DNA from: Branchipolynoe longqiensis
Taxonomy: Eukaryota > Annelida > Polychaeta > Phyllodocida > Polynoidae
DNA length: 64,000 nucleotides
Direction: 5' to 3'
Assembly: GCA_030323885.1 (NCBI GenBank)
Contig: CM059193.1
Location: 94,790,852-94,854,851 of the forward strand
Position 1 is the stretch's first letter. Each line of letters opens with the position of its first letter. The position numbers and the translations under genes were made by a program. Shown piece after piece: positions 32,758-44,625 of the stretch. The notes under the pieces were generated by a model that was not told the DNA's origin, did no database searches, and saw nothing but the letters and a program-made list of their open reading frames with translations.

Positions 32758-33656
32758 CAACCATGACTGTGGCTGAACGACCGTTGTCTTTGCATTCACA
32801 CAACATTCTTCCTAAGAATAAATACATACAACTTTAGAAATAATAAAAAGACAAGACACCTACAGAGCTATAAATGTTAAGGCCCGAGAATACGTGTGTG
32901 ATCTGCACTGTAGGAGACAACAATCTGATCCACTCAGACCATCTGTCTAGACAGTTTTAGGTAGCCTTGTCTGTCTTCATTCAAATCATTGCCTATGTAA
33001 TGTGGGGGGGGGGGGGTCCTTACTGTGTGTGATACTTTGCCACAGTAATCTATGCAAACAGACGACAGAATATCGTCAACATCTCATATCTTAATAAAGC
33101 TCGCCTACTTACAATGAGATTATTCTCATGAATAAAATTGTTGCATATTTTATGACTTGTACTGAAGTTGTAAATAGGGCATCTCGGGGTCTATTATTAA
33201 ATATTATTTCTCCAGGATTCCCGTTATTTGTGTTAATTTAAAGCTGCATAGCCCGATGAAGCGTCACATTTTCAAAACCAAAATAATTATCTAGAATTGC
33301 TTCTACATATCTAACTTAGATATTGATGCACTTATTAAACATTTGTTTCCACACATAAGCGGATACTCTTACTGCTGAAACCTATGGCATCAGAGTTTCG
33401 TCATGCTTGGCAAAACTAATTTGACATGTTTGCACTTCAAATATCTTAAAAGTTAGTCATCAAAAATAAAAGTCAGGTTAATCTCAGAAAAATGGCAGAA
33501 ACTTGAAAGCATCAGACTGTGTAACTTTAAGGCAACAGTATTTATTATGTTGTTTTTTTGTGTGTAGATCTTTAGAGGGGCTGTGTGGGTTGATTTATGT
33601 TGATAGTGATGTGGGGAATGGTTACACAAGAGGGGAACACTGCACCTGTAGTGGGA
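32758..33656. other. no gene seen
   Basis: AT-rich sequence with one G run (33003-33015). No coding motif found. Confidence 0.45.
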
Positions 33657-33701
33657 CTAGAAGTCAGACTAGTGTCATTCTGGCGCTAGTCTGACTTCTA
33701 G
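33657..33701. repeat. perfect 16-bp inverted repeat (hairpin)
   Basis: CTAGAAGTCAGACTAG, a 13-base spacer, then CTAGTCTGACTTCTAG. All 16 positions pair. Confidence 0.9.
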
Positions 33702-33734
33702 GCTATCTAGTCTCCCTGATGCAATCACCATGCC

Positions 33735-33960
33735 CATGACATCGCTGCTGCTAAGTCGGGTAGTCTGCGATGTCCTTTGGTTGGTTAGTGTATGTGGTCC
33801 ATTACTCGGGCAGTGTGTGCTGCCCTTTGGTGTGTTAGTGTCCGAGGCCCTTATATCGGGTAGTGTGCGCTACCCTTGAGTTGGTTAGTGTATGGGGGGG
33901 GGGGGGCCCCTTATATAGGGTAGTGTGTGCCGGCCTTTGTATCGGGTGACATGCACTACC
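33735..33960. repeat. about 50-bp tandem repeat (TCGGGTAGTGTGCGCTACC)
   Basis: Four to five diverged copies with GTTGGTTAGTGTATG; a G run is inserted at 33894-33906. Confidence 0.85.
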
Positions 33961-34019
33961 GCCGCCTGTCATGGCGAGGCTTCAAAACACAGCCGACATG
34001 ATCAACTCTCCCCAGCCTC

Positions 34020-35165
34020 TCATTGAGACATCAGCCACCCTAGCCTCACTCGCCCCCCCCCCCCCCCCCCCCCAACTCGACAACACCATACCCATAGCAT
34101 CCATCTGACTCCCCCCCCCCCCACACACACACACCGAACGTCACTCTCCCCCCACCGCCATAACACCATATCCATAGCCTCGCTCTGACTCCCCCCCCCC
34201 CACACACACTGAACGTCACTCTACCCCCCCCACCACCACACCCATACCCATAGCCTCCCTCTGACACCCCCCCCCCCCCCACACACACACCCGAGCATCA
34301 CTATCCCCTCCCACCAACCAACACGACACCCAATAGCCTCCCTCTGACTCCCCATGCATTGTGCACAGACCAAGCCTCATTGATCCCCAACCACCACAAC
34401 ACATACCCATAGCCACCCTCCTGACTCCCCCCCCCCCCCCCACACACACCGAACGTCCACTCTCCCCCCACGGCCACAACACCATACCCATAGCCTCCCC
34501 TCTGACTCCCCCCCCCCCCCCCACACACCGAACGTCACTCACCCCCCACGTTGTCACAACACAATATCCATACCTCGCTCTGACTCCCCCACACCCCCAC
34601 ACTACCGAGCCTCACTCTCCCCACCCCCACCGCTCCGCCACAACACCATACATATAACCTTCCTCTGACTCCCCCCACACACCGACCTCATTCTGCCCCA
34701 CCCCCCCACAACTCCACATAACTATAACCTCCTTCTGACCCCCCCCCCCCCCCCCAGATACACACGGAGCCTCACTCTCCCCCACCCGCACAACACCATA
34801 CATATAACCCTCCCTCTGACTGCCCCCACACACAGAGCCTCACTCTCTCCCCCCACCCCTACCCCTACAACACCATAACCCGTAACCTCCCTCTGACTCC
34901 CCCCCCACACACTCACCGAACGTCACTCTCCCCCCACCGACACAACACCATTCCATAGCCTCGCCTCTGACTCCCCCCCCCACACACACACCGAGCCTCA
35001 CTCTCCCCCCCCCCTCCCACCCCCAGACAACAGACCCATAACCTCCTCTGACTCCCCACCCCCCCCCCACACACACACGAGCTTCCACTCTCCCCCCCAC
35101 CCCACAACACCATGCCCATAGCCTCCCTCTGACTCCCCCCCCCCCCCCCCACACACACACACATC
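34020..35165. repeat. C-rich minisatellite with CACACA blocks, unit about 85 bp
   Basis: About 13 copies of CCCCCCCCC-CACACACAC-CGAACGTCACTCTCC-CACAACACCATACCCATAGCCTCC. Poly-C length varies between copies. The minus strand is G-rich throughout, so open frames on it are artefacts. Confidence 0.93.
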
Positions 35166-35440
35166 GCCGTATCCATAGCCTCGCTTTGGGAATCGGTCAT
35201 GAGGCGACTGCGTCTGCGCCGAACGCTGTGCCGGCTTCTCATTGGCTGAGCCCCGGGCAGCGGCGTGCTGAGTTACCCATCCGTCCTCTTGTCATCTCTA
35301 GCTGATAAGCTTACACTGCATTGTATTCGAACACTCAATTTGTGTCGGAGTCATCGTGTTGGTTAGTGCACCATTACTGCTGACAACTATCTACCAGTCC
35401 GTAATATACCGGCCCCTATCTGTCTTCATTACCGGACGTG
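35166..35440. other. no gene seen
   Basis: Mixed sequence between the C-rich array and a tRNA-like segment. Confidence 0.45.
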
Positions 35441-35500
35441 CTAGCCGAGTGGTCAGAGCGTGCTTATCGCGGGAGCGAGGCCCGATCCGGTATCCTTTAG
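35441..35500 (+). mobile_element. tRNA-like SINE head, cut by the element at 35508
   Basis: GCTAGCCGAGTGGTCAGAGC matches the Pol III box A (TAGCCGAGTGG). GGCCCGATCCGG is a poor box B. The 35508 element is inserted just downstream. Confidence 0.5.
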
Positions 35501-35654
35501 AGACTAATGGGGCTGTCACACTACGACGACAAGGGGCTTGGATTTTGTGAAAACCCGACGACATATGCAAATTCGGGCCAAGTTGGACGACAGTGCCGCG
35601 ACAGTGCCGCGACAGTGCCGCAACAGTGCCGCGACAGTGCCCCCCCCCACCAAA

Positions 35655-35955
35655 GTGACTGTGTGTATGTGTCGCTGTGTCTCTGTGCGTGTCTTTGTGT
35701 GTGTGACTCTGTGTGTGTCTCTATGTGTGTCTCTGTGTATGTGTCTGTGTGTCTGTGTGTGTGTATCTGTGTGTGTATCTGTGTGTGTATGTGTGTGTGA
35801 CTCTGTCTATGTGTGTGTCTGTGTGTGTCTCACACACAGAGACACACACAGAGACACAGATACACAGACACAGACACAGAGACACACACACATACACAGA
35901 TACACACAGACACACACACAGACACACACACATACACACCACTACACACACAGAG
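35655..35955. repeat. GTGTCT array followed by its complement CACAGA array
   Basis: 35655-35830 is GTGTGTCTCTGTGTGTG-like; from 35831 it becomes CACACACAGAGACACACA. The two halves are roughly inverted, so a long imperfect hairpin is possible. Confidence 0.9.
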
Positions 35956-36159
35956 ACACACATGAAGCAGTTTCCATGAGAAATATGAAGAATGGGACGG
36001 TGCAAACATGTAGGTTTATGCGGCGGACCTGTTAGGAAGCAGTCTCCATATGATATATGAAGAAATGGGACGGTACACACATGTGTGTTAGACTATGCGG
36101 CGGACCTGTTAGGAAGCAGTCTTCATGAGAAATATGAAGAATGGGACGGTGCAAACATG

Positions 36160-36870
36160 GCTCATGATAGTGAGTGTGATAGTGAGTGTGATACTGAGTG
36201 TGATAGTGAGTGTGATAGTGAGTGTGATAGTGAGTGTGATAGTGAGTGTGATAGTGAGTGTGACTGTGATAGTGAGTGTGATAGTGAGTGTGATAGTGAT
36301 AGTGAGTGTGATATTGAGTGTGAGTGTGATAGTGAGTGTGAGTGTGATAGTGAGTGTGATAGTGAGTGTGATAGTGAGTGTGACTGTGATAGTGAGTGTG
36401 AGTGTAATAGTGAGTGTGATAGTGAGTGTGATAGTGAGTGTGAATGTGAGTGTGAGTGTGATAGTGAGTGTGAGTGTGATAGTGAGTGTGAGTGTGATAG
36501 TGAGTGTGAGTGTGATAGTGAGTGTGATAGTGAGTGTGATAGTGAGTGTGATAGTGAGTGTGAGTGTGATAGTGAGTGTGATAGTGAGTGTGATAGTGAG
36601 TGTGATAGAGAGTCATAGTGTGAATGTGAGTGTGATAATGAGTGTGAGTGTGGTAGTGAGTGTGATAGTGAGTGTGAGTGTGATAGTGAGTGTGAGTGTG
36701 ATAGTGAGTGTGAGTGTGATATTGAGTGTGAGTGTGATAGTGAGTGTGAGTGTGATAGTGAGTGTGCGTGTGATAGTGAGTATGAGTGTGAGTGTGATAG
36801 TGAGTGTGATAGTGAGTGTTAGTGTGATAGTGAGTGTGATAGTGAGTGTGAGTGTGATAGTGAGTGTGAG
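36160..36870. repeat. GTGAGTGTGATA array (6/12-bp unit)
   Basis: About 700 bp of GTGAGTGTGATA with GAGTGT insertions. All plus-strand frames are open over hundreds of bases because the unit is a multiple of three and lacks stops. Confidence 0.95.
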
Positions 36871-36884
36871 TGGTTTATCGCACA

Positions 36885-37120
36885 TAAAGAGACACACACA
36901 CAGAGACACACACACACAGACACACACACAGACACAGAGACACACACAGAGAAACAGTGACACAACACAGAGACACACACAGACACACACACATACACAT
37001 ACAGAGACACACACAGACAAAGAGACACACACACAGACACACACACATACACACACAGACACACACACAGACAGACACACAGACACAGAGACACACACAC
37101 AGACACACCACTACACACAC
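36885..37120. repeat. CACACAGAGACA array
   Basis: Simple CA/GA repeat, the same type as 35831-35955 and 39720-39900. Confidence 0.95.
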
Positions 37121-37614
37121 ATTGCTTGATTGGGGGGTTCGTGACCTAGCGGTCACTGGCTGCAGGACTGCAGCATTACTAAATGGTGCCGTTAAAACGG
37201 CCAGTTTTTGGCGTGTTTTTCTTGGGGGGGGGGGGTCTTTCCTTCTTGTTTCTTGTGGTGGGGCAGGGGGGGGCATGGTGCTTTGTGCGGTGTTTTGTGC
37301 TGTGGTGCGGCGGTGGCCCGGCGGTGGCAATACGTTCTTGGGCCCACGGTCCTGTACCTCGGCCGGAGAGCAAGGCGGGATCCGGTGTCGTTGGCAGCAG
37401 GGCCATGGGCGGCGCATTGGACCTCCGGGCCCTCGTCACAGGGTGGGTGGTCCAGAGCCAGTGGCTCTTGGGCCGGGGTGATGTGGGTGGGTGTGGCTGT
37501 ATCCGCGGCCCCGGCATCCACTCCGTCGGTGATCGAAGCGGGAACCGGCGTTGTGGGTGCAGAGGCCGAGGCCTGTCACATTGGTGTGTCCAGGACCGCA
37601 TGGGGCTCCTGGTG

Positions 37615-37925
37615 TTGTGGTTGCATCTGGTGGGACCTCTCGGGGCTCCCGGGTGGGACCCCACGGGGCTCCCGATGTAGGGGCTGCATCTGGTGGGACC
37701 TCACGGGGCTCCCAGGTGGGACCTCACGGGGCTCCCAGGATGGGACCACACAGGGCTCCCGATGTAGGGGCTGCGTCCGGTGGGACCTCACGGGGCTCCC
37801 GGGTGGGACCTCACGGGGCTCCCGGGTGGGACCTCACAGGGCTCCTGGGTGGGACCTCACGGGGCTCCCTGCTGGGGGACCTCACGGGGCTCCCCGGTCG
37901 GGACCTCACAGGGCTCCCTGACAGT
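37615..37925. repeat. 24-bp GGGACCTCACGGGGCTCCCGGGTG minisatellite
   Basis: About a dozen copies directly after the LINE stop codon, so it may be the 3' UTR of that LINE. Some copies are widened by GATGTAGGGGCTGC. Confidence 0.9.
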
Positions 37926-37928
37926 GGT

Positions 37929-38550
37929 TGCTAGTCACTGTCGCTGCTGTTGGGTTCAGAGTCGTCGACGATGGGTTCGGGGCCGCCGACGATCTCGAAG
38001 GTGTGGTAGTTCTGTCTGTAGAATCTACCGAGTGGCTCCCATGAGGACTCAGAGAGTCTGTCGAGGATGGCGAGCGCAGCTCGGACGTCAGACAAGCTGT
38101 GTGGTGGGCCAAGGAAGTCTCGGATGGCGGTCCTGTCAAAGGCCACACATGTCGCCAAGACGTGGGCGAGGTTGAAGACTTGGTCACCGCATGGACATCG
38201 TTGCAATGCAGGGGTATCAATGAACCGCCTGTATCCAGTCCTGAAGCGCGTGACCGCCTCTTGCATGGATGCAGAGAGGTTTTTTGGCACTGGTAGGCGC
38301 GCTCTGACATTTTTGTGCCAGGCCCAACTGATGGAGTATGGGTTCGTGACGGCGGTGTTGTGGAGGGAAGCCTCCCACAGGGCTTTGGTGGCTCTAGCGT
38401 GGGTGGCTTTGAGCTTGGACAAGGAGTGGTCTATGACGAGGTCGATCTCAGGACGGCGGGAGCCATCCAGAGCAGCTGAGTCAGCCTGGTCATTGCCGGG
38501 AAGTCCTATGTGGGAGGGGACCCAGGCCAGCACTGTGTCAAGTACTACAC
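37929..38550 (-). pseudogene. C-terminal part of an RNase H LINE (I/Nimb-like), 5'-truncated
   Basis: The minus strand reads VLAWVPSHIGLPGNDQADSA (end of RNase H, with the conserved PGN--AD), then a long basic region. It ends with a CPCG....LAHVLATC zinc-finger-like block and finally NSSDSD and a stop (near 37931). About 200 codons are open. The 5' end is abrupt at 38550, where CACACAGAGACACAC sequence starts. It is intact over its length but lacks the catalytic core, so it is a fragment. Confidence 0.75.
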
Positions 38551-38576
38551 ACACAGAGACACACACGAAGCAGTTT

Positions 38577-38828
38577 CCATGAGAAATATGAAGAATGGGA
38601 CGGTGCAAACATGTAGGTTTATGGGGCGGACCTGTTAGGAAGCAGTCTTCATGAGAAATATGAAGAATGGGACGGTGCAAACATGTAGACTGCTTCCTAA
38701 CAGGTCCGCCGCATAAACCTACATGTTTGCACCGTCCCATTCTTCATATTTCTCATGAAGACTGCTTCCTAACAGGTCCGCCGCATAAACCTACATGTTT
38801 GCACCGTCCCATTCTTCATATTTCTCTA
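38577..38828. repeat. large palindrome of the 75-bp module
   Basis: Two direct copies of CATGAGAAATATGAAGAATG...GGACGGTGCAAACATGTAG lie in 38577-38687. After about 30 bp, two reverse copies follow (38719-38828). The same module also stands in direct orientation at 35965-36155, 38855-39000 and 39625-39720. Confidence 0.88.
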
Positions 38829-39002
38829 TAATTTGGTTATAATAAAGGTAGGAAAGCAGTTTCCATGAGAAATCTGAAGAATGGGACGGTGCAAACATGT
38901 AGGTTTATGCAGCGGACCTGTTAGGAAGCAGTCTCCATATGATATATGAAGAAATGGGACGGTACAAACATGTGTGTTAGACTATGCGGCAGACCTGTTA
39001 GG

Positions 39003-39620
39003 ACGACGACTGGGGGTGTTCGTAACGACGGTTACCAGTTGCAGAACTGTAACATTGGGTAGAGAGGCTCCGATAAATCGGCCCAATCTTTGGTTGAAGA
39101 CTTGTCTTCGTAGAGGGAGTGTTGTGAAAGCTGGGGACATCTTTCACGACGTAGTGACAGCGGGGCGTCGGTGGCAGCAAATCTCTCCGTGCCGGTGTGT
39201 AGTTATAGGTGTGTGTAGTGTAGTGTAGCACTTGAATCCGGTCAGCAGGGGTTTGAGGAAGGCGGGCAAAGGTGGGAGCAGCGGTCGTTCCAGCAACAAG
39301 AACCAGACAGAGAAATCGTAATAGGTCAAGGGCCCCACCCAAGAACACAACAACCCTGGTCAGGGGAAGAAGTGTGCCTGGGAGAAATCGAATGGGCAGA
39401 TCTAGGAAAGAGAAATGAGGAGAGTTGAGTCAAAGGACCGTGTCTATTTGCCCTATGGTGACCATCCAGCGAGCCATAGACACGGACAGAGTAAGAGTAG
39501 AAAGTGAAAATGCCGGCGGGCACCCCCTCCTGGAACTCTTTTCAGACATATCAAGGAGGTGCCAGGCCGGCAGAGAGGTGATAGAGAGAGGTGTGGACGA
39601 AGTGCGGTCCGGACAGCAAG
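39003..39620. other. no gene seen inside the 4.7-kb block
   Basis: The opening (GGTGTTCGTAACGACGGTTACCAG...) resembles 37130-37200 (GGGTTCGTGACCTAGCGGTCACTGG), so the two may be diverged copies. No domain is recognised. Confidence 0.4.
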
Positions 39621-39719
39621 TGGACCTGTTAGGAAGCAGTCTCCATATGATATATGAAGAAATGGGACAGTACAAACATGTGTGTTAGACTATGCGGCGG
39701 ACCTGTTAGGAAGCAGTCT

Positions 39720-39900
39720 TCAGACACACACACAGACACAGAGACACATACAGAGACACACACACAGACACAGAGACACAGAGACACACACATACACAGA
39801 TACACACACAGAGACACAGAGAAACACACAGAGACACACACACAGACACACACACAGAGACACACAGAGACACACACAGAGACACAGAGACACACATACA
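39720..39900. repeat. CACACAGAGACA array
   Basis: Simple CA/GA repeat inside the 4.7-kb block. Confidence 0.95.
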
Positions 39901-40309
39901 GCTGCTATGGAGAGAGAAGCGACGACAGCTTAACGACAAAGACGACAGCTTAACGACAAAGACAACACCGTAACGACACCATAGCGACACCGTAGCGACA
40001 GCCGAACGACATCGGCTGTCGTCAAACTTTTTCAACATGTCCAAAAAGCCGACGATAACCCGGCGACAGTCGAGAAACTGGAGCTGTCGCGGCGCCATCC
40101 GAACGACAGTTGAGCGACAGCCGAGTGACAGCCGAGCGACAGCCGAGCGACAGCCAACGACAGAGCAAAACGACAAGTCATTGGACTGTCGTCGGCCTTG
40201 TCATCGTAGTGTGACAGCCACATAAGGAGGTGTCAATGTACCTTTATCTTGAACATAATTGGGCGATATTGGAGACAGTCGACACACTAACGTAGTTGGA
40301 GAGGTCTCA

Positions 40310-41290
40310 CCCATTCAGATCCCCTCAGCCCAACAACACCCCTCAGCCCCGTCAGTAAATGCACTCAGCCCCAACAGATCCTCTCGTCCCCATCAGCACC
40401 TCTCATCCCCATCTGCACCTCTCAACTCTATCAGTACCCCTCACCCCCACCAGCACCCCTCTCCCCCACCAGTACCTCCCTCACCTATCAGTACCCCTCA
40501 CCGCCATCAGTTCCCCCCCCCACCAGTACCTCTCACCCCCACCAGCACCCCTCTCCCCCACCAGTACCTGCCTCCCCTATCAGTACCCCTCACCGCCATC
40601 AGTCCCCCCCACCAGTACCTCTCACCCCCACCAGCACCCCTCTCCTCCACCAGTGCCTCCCTCCCTTATCAGTACCCCCACCGCCATCATTCCCCCCCCC
40701 AGTACCTCTCACCCCCACCAGCACCCCTCTCCTCCACAGTACCTCCATCCCCTATCAGTACCCTAACCGCCATCATTCCCCCCCCCACCAGTACCTCTCA
40801 CCCCCACCAGCACCCCTCTCCTCCACCTTACCTCACTCCCATATCAGTACCCCTCACCGCCATCAGTTCCCCCCCCACCAGTACCTCTCACCCCCACCAG
40901 CACCCCTCCCCCCCACCATTACCCTGCCTCCCCTATCAGTACCCCTCACTGCCATCAGTCCCCCCCACCAGTACCTCTCACCCCCACCACACCCCTCCCC
41001 CCCACCAGTACCTGCCTCCCCTATCAGTACCCCTCACCGCCATCAGTCCCCCCCACCAGTACCTCTCACCCCCATCAGCACCCCTCTCCTCCACCAGTCC
41101 TCCACGTACCTCCCTCCCCTATCAGTACCCCTCACCGCCATCAGTCCCCCCCCCCCACCAGTACCTCTCACCCCAACCAACACCCCTCTCTCCTCCACCA
41201 GTACCTCACTCCCCTATCAGTACCCCTCACCGCCATCAGTCCCCCCCCCCCCCCCCCCCCCAACCAGTAGCCCTCACCCATATGAACACC
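40310..41290. repeat. C-rich minisatellite (CCACCAGTACCTCTCACCCC)
   Basis: Composite unit of about 100 bp built from CCCCTCACCGCCATCAG, CCCCCACCAGTACCTCTCA and CCCCCACCAGCACCCCTCT. Nearly free of G on the plus strand. Confidence 0.93.
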
Positions 41291-41358
41291 ACCCACCGTT
41301 AAGTACCCCTACCCCCATCTGACTCTTCAACCTGCACTGTTCAATCTAAGTGGTTGTA

Positions 41359-41640
41359 TGGTTGTTGTTGTTTTACATCCTAGCAACATCTAAGGTCATA
41401 CCAGGATGGGTAGCGCCTTGTGACTGCGCGCACTCATGGCAACTTTATGGTGCTGCCCAACTGGGAGACCAGGCCGCCAGCACCATGACCTGATATCCCA
41501 CTCAGTCACATTATCCTGACACTGAGCCAAACAGTCCTTGCCCTATCCTAATAATGCCGACTGTCTGGCTAAGAAGCGACACATATCAATTTCTAAGTCA
41601 TTGGATTGACTCAACCCGGATTGGAACCAGTGAGTCAGAA
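41359..41640 (-). mobile_element. SINE family 1, long copy
   Basis: The plus strand begins TTGTTGTTTTACATCCTAGC and reaches GTCATTGGATTGACTCAACC. A following CGACCAGGGTTCAAACCCAC (41667) looks like a duplicated tRNA-type box B. Confidence 0.83.
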
Positions 41641-41699
41641 TCCCACGATCTATTGGTTTGCTCGACCAGGGTTCAAACCCACGATCCCAATGTGGTTGC

Positions 41700-43420
41700 T
41701 GGTTGACTACAATGTGCTTGGTGGTTGACTGAACAATGTGATCAGTGGTTGACTGTACACTGTGATTGGCGGTTGACTGTACAATGTGATTTGTGGCTGA
41801 TTGTACCATGTGATTGGTGGTTGACTTTATAATATGATTGTTGGTTGACTGTACAATGTGATTGTTGGTTGACTGTACAATGTGATTTGTGGTTGACTGT
41901 ACCATGTGATTGATGTTTGACTGTATAATGTGATTGGTGGTTGACTATATAATGTGATTGGTGGTTGACTGTACAATGTGATTGGTGGGTGACCGTATAC
42001 TGTGATTGGTGGTTGACTCTATAATGTGATTGGTGGTTGACTGTATACTGTGATTGCTGGTTGACTGTATAATGTGTGTGCTGGGTGGATGTACAATGTG
42101 ATTGGCGGTTGGCTGTACACTGTGATTGGTGGTTGAATGTACAATGTGATTGGTGGTTGACCATATACTGTGATTGGTGGTTGACCATATAATGGGATTG
42201 GTGGTTGACTGTACAATGTGATTGGTGGTTGACCATATAATGTGATTGGTGGTTGACTATATGATGTGATTGGTGGTTGACTGTATAATGTGATTTGTGG
42301 TTGACTGTATAATGTGATTGGTGGTTGACTATATAATGTGATTGGTAGTTGGTTATACATTGTGATTGGTGGTTGACTGTACAATGTGATTGGTGGTTGA
42401 CTGTACAATGTAATTGGTGGTTGACAGTACACTGTGGTTGGTGGTTAACTGTACACTGTGAGTGGTGGTTGACTGTATAATGTGATTGGTGGTTGACTAT
42501 ATAATGTGATTGGTAGTTGGTTGTACAGTGTGATTGGTGGTTGACTGTACAATGTGATTGGTGGTTGACTGTACAGTGTGATTGGTGGTTGACAGTATAC
42601 TGTGGTTGGTGGTTAACTGTACACTGTGAGTGGTGGTTGACTATATAATGTGATTGGTAGTTGGTTGTACAGTGTGATTGGTGGTTGACTGTACAATGTG
42701 ATTGGTGGTTGACTGTACAGTGTGATTGGTGGTTGACAGTATACTGTGGTTGGTGGTTAACTGTACACTGTGAGTGGTGGTTGACTATATAATGTGATTG
42801 GTAGTTGGTTGTACAGTGTGATTGGTGGTTGACTGTACAATGTGATTGGTGGTTGACTGTACAATGTGATTGGTGGTTGACAGTATACTGTGGTTGGTGG
42901 TTAACTGTACACTGTGAGTGGTGGTTGACTATATAATGTGATTGGTAGTTGGTTGTACAGTGTGATTGGTGGTTGACTGTACAATGTGATTGGTGGTTGA
43001 CTGTACAATGTGATTGGTGGTTGACAGTATACTGTGGTTGGTGGTTAACTGTACACTGTGAGTGGTGGTTGACTATATAATGTGATTGGTAGTTGGTTGT
43101 ACAGTGTGATTGGTGGTTGACTGTACAATGTGATTGGTGGTTGACTGTACAATGTGATTGGTGGTTGACAGTATACTGTGGTTGGTGGTTAACTGTACAC
43201 TGTGAGTGGTGGTTGACTATATAATGTGATTGGTAGTTGGTTGTACAGTGTGATTGGTGGTTGACTGTACAATGTGATTGGTGGTTGACTGTACAATGTG
43301 ATTGGTGCTTGACTGTATAATGTGATTGGTGGTTGCCTGTACAATGTTATTGGTGGTTGACTGTACAATGTGAGTGGTGGTTGCCTGTACAATGTGAGTG
43401 GTGGTTGACTGTATAATATA
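41700..43420. repeat. 24-bp minisatellite with a 144-bp higher-order repeat
   Basis: The monomer is TGTGATTGGTGGTTGACTGTACAA or close to it, about 70 copies. From 42602 a variant run (GTGGTTGGTGGTTAACTGTA) recurs at 42746, 42890, 43034 and 43178, exactly 144 bp apart. That is six monomers arranged as one larger unit. Confidence 0.95.
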
Positions 43421-44200
43421 CATCTTTTTTGTTCAAGAAGTTCAAATTCAACAACGAGTTCAATAATACAGTGAGGTCAAGGAAGCTTTAACTCTTGCCC
43501 TTAATAAATGTCACGTGGGGTTGGGTGGGTGGCAGTTTTAAGGCTATTCAGTGTCCTCCTTGTGACCATGTCGAAGTTAGCTCACTACCGCATCAACTGG
43601 CCTTATATCTGCTCATACAGGTTAATTAGTTCAAAAAGGTGTCTGCAGATGGCAGTCCTATAGTGTTTACTTAGGCTAATCAAGTTTTGTATCTTAAAAG
43701 TGAAGATAGGCGGCACTGGCGCACAAGACATATACTAATACAATTGTTTCTTAATGGGTGGTAGCATGCAGGCCTCCTTAGTTACTAGGACGGCTATGGC
43801 TGAGTCTGCGTGACAAATTACCTGTGTTGCTGAGCATCACGGACAATGACTGATGTAGTCTTACTGCCAACAAAAATTGAATAAATGCGTATTAGTAAGC
43901 AAGGCTTCCTATGCGAGTATCGCATGTTCTCAGTAAAAGTTGCATGGTCCAATGGCATTTGAATTTTTATTTTATAGAAAAATATATCAAATTGATCGTT
44001 ATAACCTAGTAATCATTATTCCGAAGTAATGTTGATGAACAATGGCTAGTTTTTAAGCAATTTGAACTGAAAGAACCCTAAATACTTTCGACAAGCTTTC
44101 CATCAGTCCTCCAGCTATGATGCATATATACCTATTTCATATGACGTCCGCATAGGTACCTAGGTCAGTGCACGCACGTTTTGGCGGCAGGACCACAAAC
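43421..44200. other. no gene seen
   Basis: Unremarkable AT-rich sequence. Confidence 0.45.
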
Positions 44201-44204
44201 TATC

Positions 44205-44625
44205 ACACTGCAAACTCAATAGCTATGAGCAATCTTCATACAGAAAAAGTGAAATATCTTTAAAACCACACCACCTAGAAACAAACCGCTTGGAAGACAT
44301 ATAGCAAACATATTCAACGTATAGATTATATTAAATTGATAAGGTTAAGATTCTGCAATTCTAATAATTTTGAATAAAATGGACGTTTTTCACTGCCCAT
44401 ACCAGCAAACTCAATGCATTGTCAATGGCAGTGTCAATAGAATCTTCATACAGAAAAAGTGAAATATCTCTAAAAGCACACGACCTAGACACAAACCGTT
44501 TGGCACACATATAGAATACTTTTTCAATGAACAGCTTATATTAAATTTATATGGTTAGGGTTCTGCATTTCTATTAATTTTTAATAAAATAAACATTTCA
44601 CACTGCCCATACTGGCAAAGTCAAT
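44205..44625. repeat. two diverged copies of an approximately 213-bp unit
   Basis: CTTCATACAGAAAAAGTGAAATATC occurs near 44235 and 44448. Both copies continue through ACAAACCG, TTCTGCA and CACTGCCCATAC. Confidence 0.88.

Larger units (their letters stand above)
35508..40222. mobile_element. 4.7-kb block bounded by Harbinger-like inverted repeats and TAA duplications
   Basis: The left end is TGGGGCTGTCACACTACGAC and the reversed right end is TGTGGCTGTCACACTACGAT; over 27 bp they match at 25 positions. TAA lies at 35505-35507 and 40223-40225. The ends share CTGTCACACTACGA with the MITEs at 14990 and 29329. Near both ends there are GCGACAG words (35580-35640 and 40090-40160). The middle holds simple repeats, a 75-bp repeated module, a palindrome and the 3' end of an RNase H LINE. 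No transposase is seen. It is either a MITE swollen by later insertions or a composite that moved as a unit. Confidence 0.65.

Noticed and set aside
34020..35165. Gly-rich minus-strand frames
   Set aside because: Composition effect of the C-rich array; frame and length change with poly-C length.
29985..35190. CRISPR array or regular spacer structure in the many repeats
   Set aside because: The repeats are adjacent tandem units in animal DNA, without unique spacers of fixed length or Cas genes.
36085..37129. Long SECD/VIVS-type repeat proteins of 177 and 334 residues
   Set aside because: The 12-bp array is open in several frames at once; simple sequence, not coding.
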